64,000 nucleotides of DNA from Methylobacterium sp. FF17 (lineage in GTDB: Bacteria > Pseudomonadota > Alphaproteobacteria > Rhizobiales > Beijerinckiaceae): positions 2,418,001-2,482,000 of the forward strand of contig NZ_CP107532.1 of NCBI RefSeq assembly GCF_025813715.1, given 5' to 3'. How positions within the stretch are numbered: position 1 is the first letter of the stretch; each line of letters starts with the position of its first letter. A program made the translations under genes and the position numbers. Below, piece by piece: positions 37,326 to 46,052 of the stretch. Under the pieces are notes generated by a model. The model saw nothing but the letters and a program-made list of their open reading frames with translations, did no database searches and had not been told where the DNA came from.

Positions 37326-38353
37326 GGCGCCGGCACGGTCTCGAACACGGCCCGACACAGCTTGGGCATGATCGCGGACCGGCGCATCTCGTAGACCGGT
37401 TCCAGGAAGACCCGGTGGGCCATGACCTCGGGGAAGACGGCCCGGATGTCCTCCGGCACCATCCAGTCGCGCCCCTCCAGCCAGGCGCGGACGCGGGCGG
37501 CCCGGACCAGGAAGGCGACGCCGCGCGGCGAGGCTCCGCCCTGGACCAGGGCCGCCATGTCGAGGCCGGGCAGGCGAATGCCGGCGTCCGCCGGCCGCAC
37601 CAGCGTCTCCCAGAGCCCGATCACGTAGGCTTCGATCGCCGGGCTCGCCTGGACGCCGTGCTGGATCGCGGCCCCGATGCCCGCCATCGCGGCGTGGTCG
37701 AGGACGCTCGCATCGATACCGGCGATCAACGCGTCGGTGTCGTGGAAGCGTGGGTCGAAGACCAGGGCGCGCCGGCTCTCCGCGTCGCGGGGCGCCTCCA
37801 GCCCGATCTCCATCAGGAAGCGGTCGCGGGCGGCGGCCGGCAGCTCGAAGGTCTCCTCGCGCTCGACGCGATTGCGGTCGGCGAAGACCTGCAGGTTGGG
37901 AAACCGGTACTCTCGGTTGAACGCTGTGAGCGTGCGCTCGGCCATGAGGCGCAGGAGCAGCGCGTGGACCTGCGGCCGGGCCCGGTTGATCTCGTTGAAG
38001 AAGAAGATCGACAGGTCCTTGGATTGCCGCAGCACGGGGCCGGGCTCGACGCGGGGGCGCCCGTCCTCGGCGAGGTAGGTGTGGTAGACGAGGTCGGTGG
38101 GCATCATGTCGACGGTGCCCTCGACGCGCTCGTAAGCGCCGCCGAGGGCCCTCGCCACGGCGCGCAGCAGGGTGGTCTTGCCCACGCCCACATCGCCCTC
38201 GAGGAGAACGTGGCCGCGCGCGAACAGCGCGATGGTCAGGAGCCGGATTGCCCGGTCCTGGCCGAGTACGGCGCCCGAGACCGCGCGTTCGAAGCGGACG
38301 GCGGCCTCGCGCCAGTCGGTCAGCATCGCGTCGCCGGAGCGGAACTGGTTCAT
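37322..38353 (-). CDS. mxaR: MxaR, MoxR-type AAA+ ATPase
   Basis: The 343-residue ATPase has Walker A EGDVGVGKTTLLRAVA (about residues 52-67), Walker B SIFFFNEINRARPQVHALLL (about 115-134), a sensor region FADRNRVEREETFELPAAAR with DRFLM, and the lid domain GASPRGVAFLVRAARVRAWL. MoxR proteins are chaperone-like remodelers; this one gave the family its name through methanol dehydrogenase biogenesis. It begins the chain of overlapping mxa genes and is separated from mxaI by 179 nt containing a hairpin. Confidence 0.95.
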   Translation of the reverse strand: MNQFRSGDAMLTDWREAAVRFERAVSGAVLGQDRAIRLLTIALFARGHVLLEGDVGVGKTTLLRAVARALGGAYERVEGTVDMMPTDLVYHTYLAEDGRPRVEPGPVLRQSKDLSIFFFNEINRARPQVHALLLRLMAERTLTAFNREYRFPNLQVFADRNRVEREETFELPAAARDRFLMEIGLEAPRDAESRRALVFDPRFHDTDALIAGIDASVLDHAAMAGIGAAIQHGVQASPAIEAYVIGLWETLVRPADAGIRLPGLDMAALVQGGASPRGVAFLVRAARVRAWLEGRDWMVPEDIRAVFPEVMAHRVFLEPVYEMRRSAIMPKLCRAVFETVPAP

Positions 38354-38475
38354 GGACTGCCTTCGGAGGACCGAATCCTGGTCCCGCCTTCGTGGGAGAC
38401 GATGGCCTGCGAGCCGGATCGGATGGGCGCGACCTGTTTCGAAGCGGCCGCACCCGCTCTCGCCTGCACCGCAGC

Positions 38476-38503
38476 CGCCCTCTCCCGAGGCGGGGAGAGG
38501 GCG
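38476..38503 (-). repeat. GGAGAGGG-type hairpin between mxaI and mxaR
   Basis: CGCCCTCTCCC (38476-38486) pairs perfectly with GGGAGAGGGCG (38493-38503) around a 6-nt loop. The core CCCTCTCC/GGAGAGGG recurs in two hairpins between mxaJ and mxaF. It sits where expression should drop from the abundant structural genes to the maturation genes, so an mRNA stability or attenuation role is plausible. Confidence 0.7.
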
Positions 38504-38532
38504 ATCGCGCCGACGCGCGTCGAACGGCGCGG

Positions 38533-38823
38533 TTAGTTCGAGGAGAGCTTGGTGACGTCGTACTCGAACTTGCCGGACTTCTTGGCGGCTTCGATGCGCT
38601 TCTTGTTGCGCTCCTCCATCGCCCGGATCGACTCGGATTGCTTGTTCAGTTCCTTGGGGTCGTGCTTCGGGTCGTACTTGGTGCCGGCGATCTTCTCGGG
38701 GAAGCCGGGCTTGGGCTCCCAGCAATTGCCGGCGGCCTTGCACTTGGTGCCGTCATAGGCCAGCGCCGGAACCGCGAGCAGGGCGCCTGCACCGATCGCC
38801 AGGGCCGTGATGAATGTCCGCAT
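38533..38823 (-). CDS. mxaI: Methanol dehydrogenase small (beta) subunit
   Basis: The 96-residue precursor has a 22-residue signal peptide ending ALA and a 74-residue mature part starting YDGTKCKAAGNCWEPKPGFP, then Lys-rich helices (YDPKHDPKELN, EERNKKRIEAAKKSGKFEYD). This is the exact mature length known for MxaI. Two of these subunits wrap two MxaF subunits in the periplasm. The ATG at 38823 follows GAGGAGA. Confidence 0.98.
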   Translation of the reverse strand: MRTFITALAIGAGALLAVPALAYDGTKCKAAGNCWEPKPGFPEKIAGTKYDPKHDPKELNKQSESIRAMEERNKKRIEAAKKSGKFEYDVTKLSSN

Positions 38824-38915
38824 GGTCGTCTCCTCTATCGATCGCTTGTGCGTTGATCGTCGTTGCGGCTGTGCGCCGTGGTCGCTCACGGATGGCGCCG
38901 TGACTTCCTGGGACA

Positions 38916-39509
38916 TCAATCGGCCAGCGGGGGGCACTGGCCCTTCACGTCCTTGGGGAAGATCTCACCCTGCTTGTAGGGCGTGTAATTCTTCTTCTGG
39001 TCGGCGTTGAGCCAGACCGCATCCTTGACGGGACCTGTATAGAGGTGTCGGATCCAGGCGATGACCTGGATCATCTCATCCGGCGTCAGATTTTCGTTGT
39101 GCGGCCCCATCATCCCGTTGGCGCCGCCGAAGATCGTGGCGAAGAGGCCGGTATCCTCGGTGTTGGACGGATAGGTCCAGTAATTGTCGTTGAGTCCCGG
39201 CCCGAGCTTGCCCTCGGCGAGATGGCCGTGACACCCGGAGCAAGAGGTTGCGAAGAGCGATTCACCGTTCCGTAGGCAGGACTTGTCGTCGATGTATGCG
39301 TTCTTACCGGTCTGGAGGAACTGCTTGACCGCCGGCGTATCGCGACCGCCCTCCTTACCCTGAGCGATGTCGAGTTGCTCCCCTGTGACGGTGTTGCGGA
39401 AGACGAAGCCGCTCTGGGGGCCTGCGGCGGGCTGCGCCAGGGCGGCGACCCCGCCCAGGACCGCGACGAGACTGAAGCAGACGGCTAGGATGCCGTGGAA
39501 ATCACGCAT
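38916..39509 (-). CDS. mxaG: Cytochrome cL
   Basis: The 197-residue precursor has a signal peptide (GILAVCFSLVAVLGGVAALA) and one haem c site, SCSGCHGHLAEGKLGPGL. Met-rich GGANGMMGPHNENLTPDEMI and MIQVIAWIRHLYTGP follow. It takes electrons from the PQQ of methanol dehydrogenase in the periplasm. It lies 92 nt upstream of mxaI and 121 nt downstream of mxaJ. Confidence 0.97.
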   Translation of the reverse strand: MRDFHGILAVCFSLVAVLGGVAALAQPAAGPQSGFVFRNTVTGEQLDIAQGKEGGRDTPAVKQFLQTGKNAYIDDKSCLRNGESLFATSCSGCHGHLAEGKLGPGLNDNYWTYPSNTEDTGLFATIFGGANGMMGPHNENLTPDEMIQVIAWIRHLYTGPVKDAVWLNADQKKNYTPYKQGEIFPKDVKGQCPPLAD

Positions 39510-39630
39510 GAAATCGACCTGATGGCGCCGGTCGTCTGAAGCGACCGGGCTCGGCTGTGCCGGACTCCTTCGCGGGGTCCGGCGATGAAACGGGGAGGGG
39601 TTCTCGACGGTGTCGCGGACGGACCTGACG

Positions 39631-40491
39631 TCAGTTCGTTGCAGCGACGACGGGCACGCCGTCCTGCTTCAGGATGGCCTCGATCTGCGGCTTGGCCTTC
39701 GCGATCGCCGCATCGAGGGCAGCTTTCAACGCCTCGTCGCCGCGCCGGACGCCCATGGACTGGTCGAAGCTCTGAGGCATCTTGCGGCCGTCGCTGCGGG
39801 TGGTGTCGTCCGGGACCAGGGTCATGCGCAGGGCCTGACCGGAATCCTTGACATAGCGAGCGACATCCGGGCCGAAGGCGACCGCCACATCGGCCTTGTT
39901 GTTCACGACCTCGCTTACCATCCGGGCCGGATCGATCTGCGTGTAGGTGTTGCGCGCCGCGCGGAAGTTCACCAGCGAGTAGAGGTAGGCCATATCCTCC
40001 TCGTAGCGGCCAATATCCTTCAGCATGACCTCGCCCGGCGTGCCGAAACCGACCACCATGTGGTCGACGGTCTTGAGGCGCGGGTCCGCCCAGGACTTCA
40101 CGTTGAGGTCGCGGTCGGCGCGCGTGATGAAGACGTAGCCGCTGCGGTAATAGGGCTTCGTGGTCAGCACGCGCTGGTCGTCGCTGTCGAGCCCCACCAC
40201 CACGTCGCAGAGCTTCTTGTCGAGGCTGTCACGCACCAGGTAGATCGCCGCCTTGTCCGACCAGACGAACTCGGCCTTGCGCCCCATGGCGTCGGCGACC
40301 GCGGACGCGATCCGGTTCTCGAGCCCACTGCCGTCCTTCAGGGAGAGCGGTGGCTGGTTGGCGGCGCAGACCCGGAGCACCCTGTCGTCGGGCGCGGATT
40401 TCGTGCCGGCTTGCGTGGTGCCTTGCGCGAATGCGGCCCCGCCGAGGGCGAGGAATGCGGCGACGGACAGGCATCCTTTGGCGAAGGACAT
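39631..40491 (-). CDS. mxaJ: MxaJ, periplasmic binding-protein-like subunit
   Basis: The 286-residue protein has a signal peptide (CLSVAAFLALGGAAFA) and a family 3 solute-binding fold (RVLRVCAANQPPLSLKDGSG, LCDVVVGLDSDDQRVLTTKP, VGFGTPGEVML, KADVAVAFGPDVARY). MxaJ associates with methanol dehydrogenase and is required for its activity or assembly. The ATG at 40491 is used; the frame open upstream runs through the hairpins and is non-coding. Confidence 0.95.
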   Translation of the reverse strand: MSFAKGCLSVAAFLALGGAAFAQGTTQAGTKSAPDDRVLRVCAANQPPLSLKDGSGLENRIASAVADAMGRKAEFVWSDKAAIYLVRDSLDKKLCDVVVGLDSDDQRVLTTKPYYRSGYVFITRADRDLNVKSWADPRLKTVDHMVVGFGTPGEVMLKDIGRYEEDMAYLYSLVNFRAARNTYTQIDPARMVSEVVNNKADVAVAFGPDVARYVKDSGQALRMTLVPDDTTRSDGRKMPQSFDQSMGVRRGDEALKAALDAAIAKAKPQIEAILKQDGVPVVAATN

Positions 40492-40619
40492 GAGAGTGTT
40501 TCCGTTGTTCTCGATGGTCGGATCGTTTCCGGACTTTCGCGCAGTCCGCGTCCCAGCGGATCTCGAGCTCGTCCAGGGTCGACCGGCGCGTTCAGTTGAT
40601 CTCGCAGGATGCGCGGGTC

Positions 40620-40640
40620 CCCTCTCCTGGGAGGAGAGGG
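40620..40640 (-). repeat. GGAGAGGG-type hairpin 1 between mxaF and mxaJ
   Basis: CCCTCTCC (40620-40627) and GGAGAGGG (40633-40640) flank a 5-nt loop. It is one of two such hairpins in the 308-nt mxaJ-mxaF gap. Confidence 0.7.
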
Positions 40641-40690
40641 ACAGGGCGAGGCGCGCGGATTCTCCGGAAAGCTCACACACCTCACCCCAA

Positions 40691-40711
40691 CCCTCTCCTT
40701 TTAGGAGAGGG
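40691..40711 (-). repeat. GGAGAGGG-type hairpin 2 between mxaF and mxaJ
   Basis: CCCTCTCC (40691-40698) and GGAGAGGG (40704-40711) flank the loop TTTTA. Placed 89 nt after the mxaF stop, it may protect the mxaF mRNA 3' end or reduce read-through. Confidence 0.7.
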
Positions 40712-40799
40712 AGTCCTCTGGTGCCCCCCACACGCGGAACCCGGAGTAGGCCCGCGGGGGGAGGAAGCGCTCGGCCTACTTGCCGGCCGACTCGCCGGA

Positions 40800-42683
40800 C
40801 TACTTCGCGGCCGCCGTCTGGTACTCACCGACGTTCGGATCGTCGTAGGGGCCCTTTCCGTTCAGCGAGAACACCATCACGCCGCCGCCCATCTGAGTGT
40901 AGTTCGCGAGCTTCTTGAACGCGCCCACTGCGCCGAGACCGGCGGTCGGGTCCTGAAGGTCGAAGACGAGGCCGACACCTGGCCAGCCACCGACGCCATA
41001 GTAGATGGCAACGAACTGCTCACCCTTGTGGGTATAGGTGATCGGGTAACCGATGGCGCCGGACGGCATCTTGAACTTCCAGAGAAGGTCTCCGTTGTCC
41101 GAGTTGCGCGCCTTGATGTAGCCGTCGAGCGTTCCGTAGAACACCAGGCCACCGGCCGTCGCCGTGGTCCCGCCCCAAACGGCGAAGCGCTCCATCTTCT
41201 CCCATTTGAACTCGCCGGTGATGGCGTTGTAGCCCTTAATCTGGCCTAGACCTTCGTAGTTCTGGCGATCGCCCTTCGGGCCGGGATACATGTTCAGTGT
41301 GGCACCGACGAAGAACTGGCCGGCACGGTAAGGCAGCATGAAGGGCTCCCAATCCATGCAGATGTGGTTGATGCCCATGAAGAAGAGCTTGCGCTCCGGG
41401 TCGTAGGAATCGTGGCCCTGGTTGTGGTAGCCCATCGCGGAGGGACAGATGTCCTTGCCGAGATGGTCCATGCGGGTGCCGTATTCGGGATCGCGCACCG
41501 GCTGGCCGGTCTTCAGGTCCACCGACTTGAACACGTTGACGGTGTCGTCGATCTTGTTGGCGGAAACCAGCGAGCCGTCGGTGCGGTCGAGCGTATAGAC
41601 GATGCCGTTGCGGTCCGGATGGGTCAGGAGCTTACGGTCCTTGCCGTCCTTGTCCTTCTGGTTCGAGAGCATCATCACGTTGACGCCTGCGTAATCCCAC
41701 TCGTCATGCGGAGTCTTCTGGTAGCCGAACTTGGCCTCACCCGTATCCGCGTCACGACCGAAGATGGTCATGGTCCACTTGTTGTCGCCGGGACGCATGG
41801 TTTCGTTCCAGGGCGCCGGGTTGCCCGTGCCGAAGTAGATCAGGTTGGTGCCGGGATCATAGGCGTACCAGCCCCAGTTGGTGCCGCCGCCGATCTTCCA
41901 GGCATCGCCCTCCCAGGTGGAGGTGCCAAGACCCTTCTGGCCGTAATGGGCATTGCGGATGTTGAAGTCGTCGGCCAGCAGCAGGTCCTTGTCCGGGCCG
42001 GTGGCGTAGGCGCGCCAGACCTGTGAACCGGTCTTCACATCGTAGGCGGTGAGATAACCGCGCACGCCAAGTTCAGCCCCGGACGAACCGATGATGACCT
42101 TGTCCTTGACCACGTAGGGCGCGATCGTGAGCGTCGAGCCGACCTTGATGTCGGAGTTCTCGACCTTCCAGACCGTCTCGCCGGTCTCCGCGTTGAGCGC
42201 CATGACGTTGCCGTCGAGCAGCGTCTTCAGAATCAGCGCCGGGGTCTTGCCGTCGCCGGGCCAGTAGGCCAAGCCGCGGTTCACGAGATCGCAGCAGGCC
42301 ACCGCGCGGGCGGCAGGGTTCTGCTTGGGCTTGTCCTGCCACAGGATCTTGCCAGGATCGTCGAGACCGAGCGCGAAGGTGTTGTTGGGAAAGGAGGTGT
42401 GAACGTACATCTTCCCGTCCACGACCACCGGGGCGCCCTCGTGGCCGTTGAGGAGGCCGGTCGAAAACGACCACGAGACCTTCAGGTCCTTCACGTTGCT
42501 GGTGTTGATCTGCTTGAGCGGGCTGTAATTGTCCGAGTCGTAGTTCTTACCCGGCATTACCCAATTGGCATCATCCTTTGCCATCGCGATGAGCTTGTCG
42601 TTCGCCGAGGCGATGCTCGGCAGGCCGACGGGCGCGAGGGCGCCGATGGCCAGTACCGAGACCGAAGCCAGAAACCTGTTCAT
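40800..42683 (-). CDS. mxaF: PQQ- and Ca2+-dependent methanol dehydrogenase large subunit
   Basis: The 627-residue precursor has a signal peptide ending SIASA, then mature [20 protein letters not shown]. It is an eight-bladed quinoprotein that oxidises methanol to formaldehyde in the periplasm. The vicinal disulfide is in [13 protein letters not shown]. The catalytic Asp lies in DEWDYAGVN, and the Ala two positions on, where lanthanide XoxF enzymes have Asp, marks the Ca2+ type. The ATG at 42683 follows TAGGAGA. It is first in the operon, with MxaI, MxaG and MxaJ as partners. Expression probably depends on MxaB and on signals in the upstream region. Confidence 0.98.
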   Translation of the reverse strand: MNRFLASVSVLAIGALAPVGLPSIASANDKLIAMAKDDANWVMPGKNYDSDNYSPLKQINTSNVKDLKVSWSFSTGLLNGHEGAPVVVDGKMYVHTSFPNNTFALGLDDPGKILWQDKPKQNPAARAVACCDLVNRGLAYWPGDGKTPALILKTLLDGNVMALNAETGETVWKVENSDIKVGSTLTIAPYVVKDKVIIGSSGAELGVRGYLTAYDVKTGSQVWRAYATGPDKDLLLADDFNIRNAHYGQKGLGTSTWEGDAWKIGGGTNWGWYAYDPGTNLIYFGTGNPAPWNETMRPGDNKWTMTIFGRDADTGEAKFGYQKTPHDEWDYAGVNVMMLSNQKDKDGKDRKLLTHPDRNGIVYTLDRTDGSLVSANKIDDTVNVFKSVDLKTGQPVRDPEYGTRMDHLGKDICPSAMGYHNQGHDSYDPERKLFFMGINHICMDWEPFMLPYRAGQFFVGATLNMYPGPKGDRQNYEGLGQIKGYNAITGEFKWEKMERFAVWGGTTATAGGLVFYGTLDGYIKARNSDNGDLLWKFKMPSGAIGYPITYTHKGEQFVAIYYGVGGWPGVGLVFDLQDPTAGLGAVGAFKKLANYTQMGGGVMVFSLNGKGPYDDPNVGEYQTAAAK

Positions 42684-42796
42684 CCGAACGTCTCCTACCC
42701 TGATTGCCGCATCCGTTGACCGGTTGAGGTCCGGCACAGCCTTTGATTTCGCCGGGTCAGGACAAGACTCTGTATTCTTCTCAGTGTCTCGTCGTA

Positions 42797-42834
42797 TTCA
42801 TAAGAAGTTATTATGATGCTGTTCTTCTTATGAA
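42797..42834. promoter_or_regulatory. 11-bp inverted repeat upstream of mxaF
   Basis: TTCATAAGAAG (42797-42807) and CTTCTTATGAA (42824-42834) are perfect inverted repeats with a 16-nt spacer, in an AT-rich segment 114-151 nt upstream of mxaF. It is either a protein-binding operator or, if the transcript starts upstream of it, a leader-RNA hairpin. Confidence 0.75.
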
Positions 42835-42859
42835 AGTTTTATTACTGACCGGCTGGCTA

Positions 42860-42891
42860 TTTATAAAAGCACTTGCTTGTCGGAATGTCTG
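42860..42891 (-). promoter_or_regulatory. Candidate mxaF promoter
   Basis: On the minus strand CAGACA (42886-42891) and TATAAA (42860-42865) are separated by 20 nt. Each is one base from the AAGACA/TAGAAA elements described for M. extorquens mxa promoters as I recall them. The spacing is longer than ideal. It would give a leader of roughly 170 nt. Confidence 0.3.
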
Positions 42892-43068
42892 CCGCCAGAT
42901 GGCACTTTTTTCTTGGGAGCATTCGGCAATCGGGCGTTTGCGATCCGGAATGGGAAAAGGCCGAATATCCCTCCGTCATGCCGCAGGAGAAGATAATTGA
43001 CAGACGTGCGTCGGCAGATTGATGCTTAGGACGATGGAAACCCTTCCCAGGCGAGCAAGAGCCTTGTG

Positions 43069-43368
43069 ATGATAACCTTTCGTCTTAGTTTTTTATTATG
43101 TCTGATCGTCGGGGCCGGATCGCCCGTCGAGGCCGCCCGGCTGACCCTGGATGATCCGGTCGCGCTCTGGCCGCGGACGCCGACGGCGGACAGGGTCGAG
43201 TTCGCGACCCGGATGGGAAAGGCGTTCTCCAGCCTCTCGCCCCGACTCGACAGGGAGTACTTCGTCCGCTGTCTCGAAGAGACCGCCAATATCGGCAATC
43301 CGCGCGACACCAAGCTGGAGCAGGCTGTGAAGATCTGCGTGTCGGTTCATCAAGCGGCCGACGAGTAA
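43069..43368 (+). CDS. Small exported protein divergent from mxaF (MxaW-like position)
   Basis: The 99-residue protein has a signal peptide (ITFRLSFLLCLIVGAGSPVEA) and a mature part with two Cys (FVRCLEETANIG and VKICVSVHQ) that may form a disulfide. I do not recognise a family. In M. extorquens a small methanol-induced gene of unknown role, mxaW, is divergent from mxaF; this gene has the same position, but homology is not shown. GTG at 43066 is an alternative start. A protease-like gene follows 25 nt later. Confidence 0.72.
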   Translation: MITFRLSFLLCLIVGAGSPVEAARLTLDDPVALWPRTPTADRVEFATRMGKAFSSLSPRLDREYFVRCLEETANIGNPRDTKLEQAVKICVSVHQAADE

Positions 43369-43393
43369 GCGCTTGGCCGACGGGAACGGAGCG

Positions 43394-44242
43394 ATGCGGG
43401 TCATCCGGACAAGGCGGCGCCTGCCCACCGCCGCTGCGCAGGTCTTGCTCGGGTTCGCTTGGCTTGGGTTCGCGCTCGGTTTGGCTCATCGCGGACTGGC
43501 GGACGACGGGCCGCGATGGGCAGCCCTCTATCCGCAAGACGCCCGGCGCGAGATCGAGGGGGCGGATTATGAGCGCTATCCCGGTGCCGGCGTGCTGTAC
43601 TGCCGATCGGACGGCCTTCCCCGGAAGGCCGCCGCCGCCTGGTTGATCGGCAGCCGGAGGCTCGTCGTCATGAACGCCCACAATGTCCGCAACCGGCACC
43701 TGGCGCCGATACGCGACATCGCAGAGTGCTTCTTTCAGATCGGCGGCCGGAACTACGACTTCGCGCCCGATACGCTTCGGCTCGGCACCGTGCCGGGGGC
43801 GATGTCGCTGCACATCACCGACGACTGGGCGCTGGTCGACCTCGCGCAACCCGCCGAGGGCGTTCGCCCGCAGCCGGTCCCGGCTGCCCCCGATCTACCC
43901 AGCGGATCCGAGGCGGTCCCGGTCGTTATGGTCTCGCCCGGCGGCCACGCCAATTATCCAGGTCAGAGCAGCCTCGAGGTCTGCAAGATCCGCCAGGTCG
44001 ACCCGCCGAGCGAGGATGCGATCCGGCGCGTCCGCCACGATTGCAATAACGGCTACGGCGGCTCCGGTTCGGGCCTATTCGACGCGAACGGCCGTCTCCT
44101 CGCCCTCCACAGCGCCTCTCTCGCCATGAATTCGCGCCGCGCCTTCGACATCGAATACCATTACGGCTCGGCCCTGATGTTCGAGGGCGGCCTCCTGGAT
44201 GCTATCCGCGCCCGCATCGCGGCGGAGCCGAACACCCGCTGA
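43394..44242 (+). CDS. Exported trypsin-fold serine protease-like protein
   Basis: The 282-residue protein has a long N-terminal signal (AAAQVLLGFAWLGFALGLA). The S1-like features are the His region LVVMNAHNVRNRH, the Asp region ITDDWALVDLAQP and the Ser loop NNGYGGSGSGLFD, followed by LLALHSASL. The Ser loop reads GGSGSG rather than GDSGGP, as in some glutamyl-endopeptidase-like bacterial proteins. Activity is likely but unproven. The ATG at 43394 has a nearby GGAG; TTG at 43373 is less likely. It is probably co-transcribed with the small exported protein before it. Confidence 0.8.
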   Translation: MRVIRTRRRLPTAAAQVLLGFAWLGFALGLAHRGLADDGPRWAALYPQDARREIEGADYERYPGAGVLYCRSDGLPRKAAAAWLIGSRRLVVMNAHNVRNRHLAPIRDIAECFFQIGGRNYDFAPDTLRLGTVPGAMSLHITDDWALVDLAQPAEGVRPQPVPAAPDLPSGSEAVPVVMVSPGGHANYPGQSSLEVCKIRQVDPPSEDAIRRVRHDCNNGYGGSGSGLFDANGRLLALHSASLAMNSRRAFDIEYHYGSALMFEGGLLDAIRARIAAEPNTR

Positions 44243-44579
44243 CACCGGCAATGACACCGCGGGATCATAACACCGGGCGAAAGCCCGCTTCTCGCGTCCC
44301 TCTGGGACGCCCTGCAACGGCCGAGGTGGGTGGGCACCAGATAGGCCCGCCTGTGCGAATCGGAGGCGTTCATCTTCCCGACGTGAGCCGTTTATGCAGA
44401 AGCGGTGATTGAGATGGGAACGGGCAGACCGGGAACGCCGTCCCGTCGAGCCCCGTTTTGCTTCTGTTGCGCCGCCCACCGCGCCGCGCGCCCGCGGAGT
44501 GGCAGACGAGAGGTGTGCTGTTGCAGAGGCAGCGGAATCTTGGTTCCGGCCGTTCGAAGCTCGCAAAAAGGAAGCGCCT
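44243..44579. other. Convergent intergenic region
   Basis: No gene is seen in 337 nt. A small GNRA-type hairpin (CGGGC-GAAA-GCCCG, 44274-44287) just after the protease stop may help terminate that transcript. Confidence 0.45.
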
Positions 44580-46052
44580 TTACCGGGACTCAGCGGGGAC
44601 CTCGGATGGCGTCCCATCCAGAGTGGGTTGTCCGGAGAGCTGCTTGCGGATGTCCGCGAGTTTGTTCTGTGTGTCTGCGAGTTCGATGCGGGTAGAGCCG
44701 AGGCGGCTCTCCAAGTCGGCCACCTCCTTGTTACGGGTCGATACATTCTCAGTAAGTGTCGCGAGCTGCGCCTGTGCCTCGGTCTGCTGCTTCCTTAAAG
44801 CATCCAGTTCGGCTGCACTGCGCTTCCGTTCGGCATCCAGTTTCGCAACCACAGACTGCAATTGGCTGCTCTGAGACGCCAATTCCTCACGCTGAGCCTG
44901 CGAACGCGTGATCTCCTGCTGCGCCTTGCTCAAGCCATCGCGGCTTTTCTGGAGTTGTTGGTTGGCTTGCGTCAGAGCTGCGGCGAGTTTGTCTCGATTG
45001 GCCGTCTGATCGGCAATCGCTTTCTCGAGCTGTGCCTGCTCGGCGACGAGCCTGTCTCGACGCCCTTGGGCTGCGTCCACGTCCTTCTGGATGGCCGTCA
45101 GGTTGAAACGCACCTGTTCAAGTGTTTGATTGGCTTCGGTGACGCTCGCACTCAGGTGCTCGCGTTCGACGCTCAGAGCCTTGAGGGCGTTCTGGGCCTC
45201 CGCGCGCTGGGCCATGAGGCTGCCCCTCTCGGCTTGCGCACGGGACAGGTCGTCCTGCGTGAGGGTGAGACTCCGACGAGCCTGATCGAGCTGCTGGTTG
45301 GTCTGGGTCACGGTGGCGGCAAGCTGGTCGCCTTTTGACTTCAGTTCATCGAGGGCCTGCTCGGTATCCTGGCGCTGTTTGGCGGCTTGCGCGCTTCCGG
45401 CCTTCGCCTCGGAAAGCTCCTTCTTTGCAGCAGCGGCGGCCTCTTGCGCCTGCTGCTGCGATTGCTCGAACTTCGCGTTGTTCGCAGCCTTCGTTTCGAC
45501 GTCCTGCGCCAAGCCCTTGAGATCAGAGCGCAGCTTGGCCTCCTGCTGCCGAGCGGCCTCGATCATGCGGTCGAGATCTGCAAGCTCCTGAGTGCGGGTC
45601 GCCGCGCCCTGTTCGGCTTCGGAGATCGCTTGGCGCAGAGGTTCGAGCGTCTGTGCCTTTGCCTGAAGATCCGCGTAGCGCTTGGCTTCCTGTTCAGCGG
45701 CTTTTCCGGCCTCGGCCGCACGCGCCTCCGCAGCAGCCTGGGTCGCCTTCAGGGCGGCGATCTGCGCCACCGCCTCGGCAACCAACTCGCTGCCCCGTCG
45801 CCGCTGAGCCTCGACCAGAGCTGCCTTTTCCTGCAACTCGCTCACTGTCCCTAAAGCGTTGCGCTGCCTAGCGAACTCTCCCTGAAGGGCAATCTGGCTT
45901 TCCATCTGTGCCGCGAGCTGCGCCTCGTAGGCGCGCCGCTGTCTGCCGTGAACCACCGTCACGATCAGCAGCCACAGCAGCAGCACGAGAGCCACAACCC
46001 CGAGGCTGAACGTGAGAGGGCGACGCAGTTCCGAGCGGAAATCGACTGCCAT
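44580..46052 (-). CDS. Membrane-anchored long coiled-coil protein
   Basis: The 490-residue protein has one membrane helix near the N-terminus (TFSLGVVALVLLLWLLIVTV) after a basic RSELRRP. An almost unbroken coiled coil of about 430 residues follows, rich in Ala, Gln, Glu and Lys, with recurring segments such as LTQANQQLQKSRDGLSKAQ and VTQTNQQLDQARRSLTLTQ. Such anchored coiled coils act as envelope scaffolds or division/adhesion spacers; no specific family is recognised. The internal repeats suggest expansion by duplication. The ATG at 46052 follows GAGGCG. Confidence 0.85.
   Translation of the reverse strand: MAVDFRSELRRPLTFSLGVVALVLLLWLLIVTVVHGRQRRAYEAQLAAQMESQIALQGEFARQRNALGTVSELQEKAALVEAQRRRGSELVAEAVAQIAALKATQAAAEARAAEAGKAAEQEAKRYADLQAKAQTLEPLRQAISEAEQGAATRTQELADLDRMIEAARQQEAKLRSDLKGLAQDVETKAANNAKFEQSQQQAQEAAAAAKKELSEAKAGSAQAAKQRQDTEQALDELKSKGDQLAATVTQTNQQLDQARRSLTLTQDDLSRAQAERGSLMAQRAEAQNALKALSVEREHLSASVTEANQTLEQVRFNLTAIQKDVDAAQGRRDRLVAEQAQLEKAIADQTANRDKLAAALTQANQQLQKSRDGLSKAQQEITRSQAQREELASQSSQLQSVVAKLDAERKRSAAELDALRKQQTEAQAQLATLTENVSTRNKEVADLESRLGSTRIELADTQNKLADIRKQLSGQPTLDGTPSEVPAESR

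Noticed and set aside
40800..42683. Reading the large subunit as lanthanide-dependent XoxF
   Set aside because: The diagnostic Asp after WDY is Ala, and mxaI plus the Ca2+-insertion genes are in the same operon.
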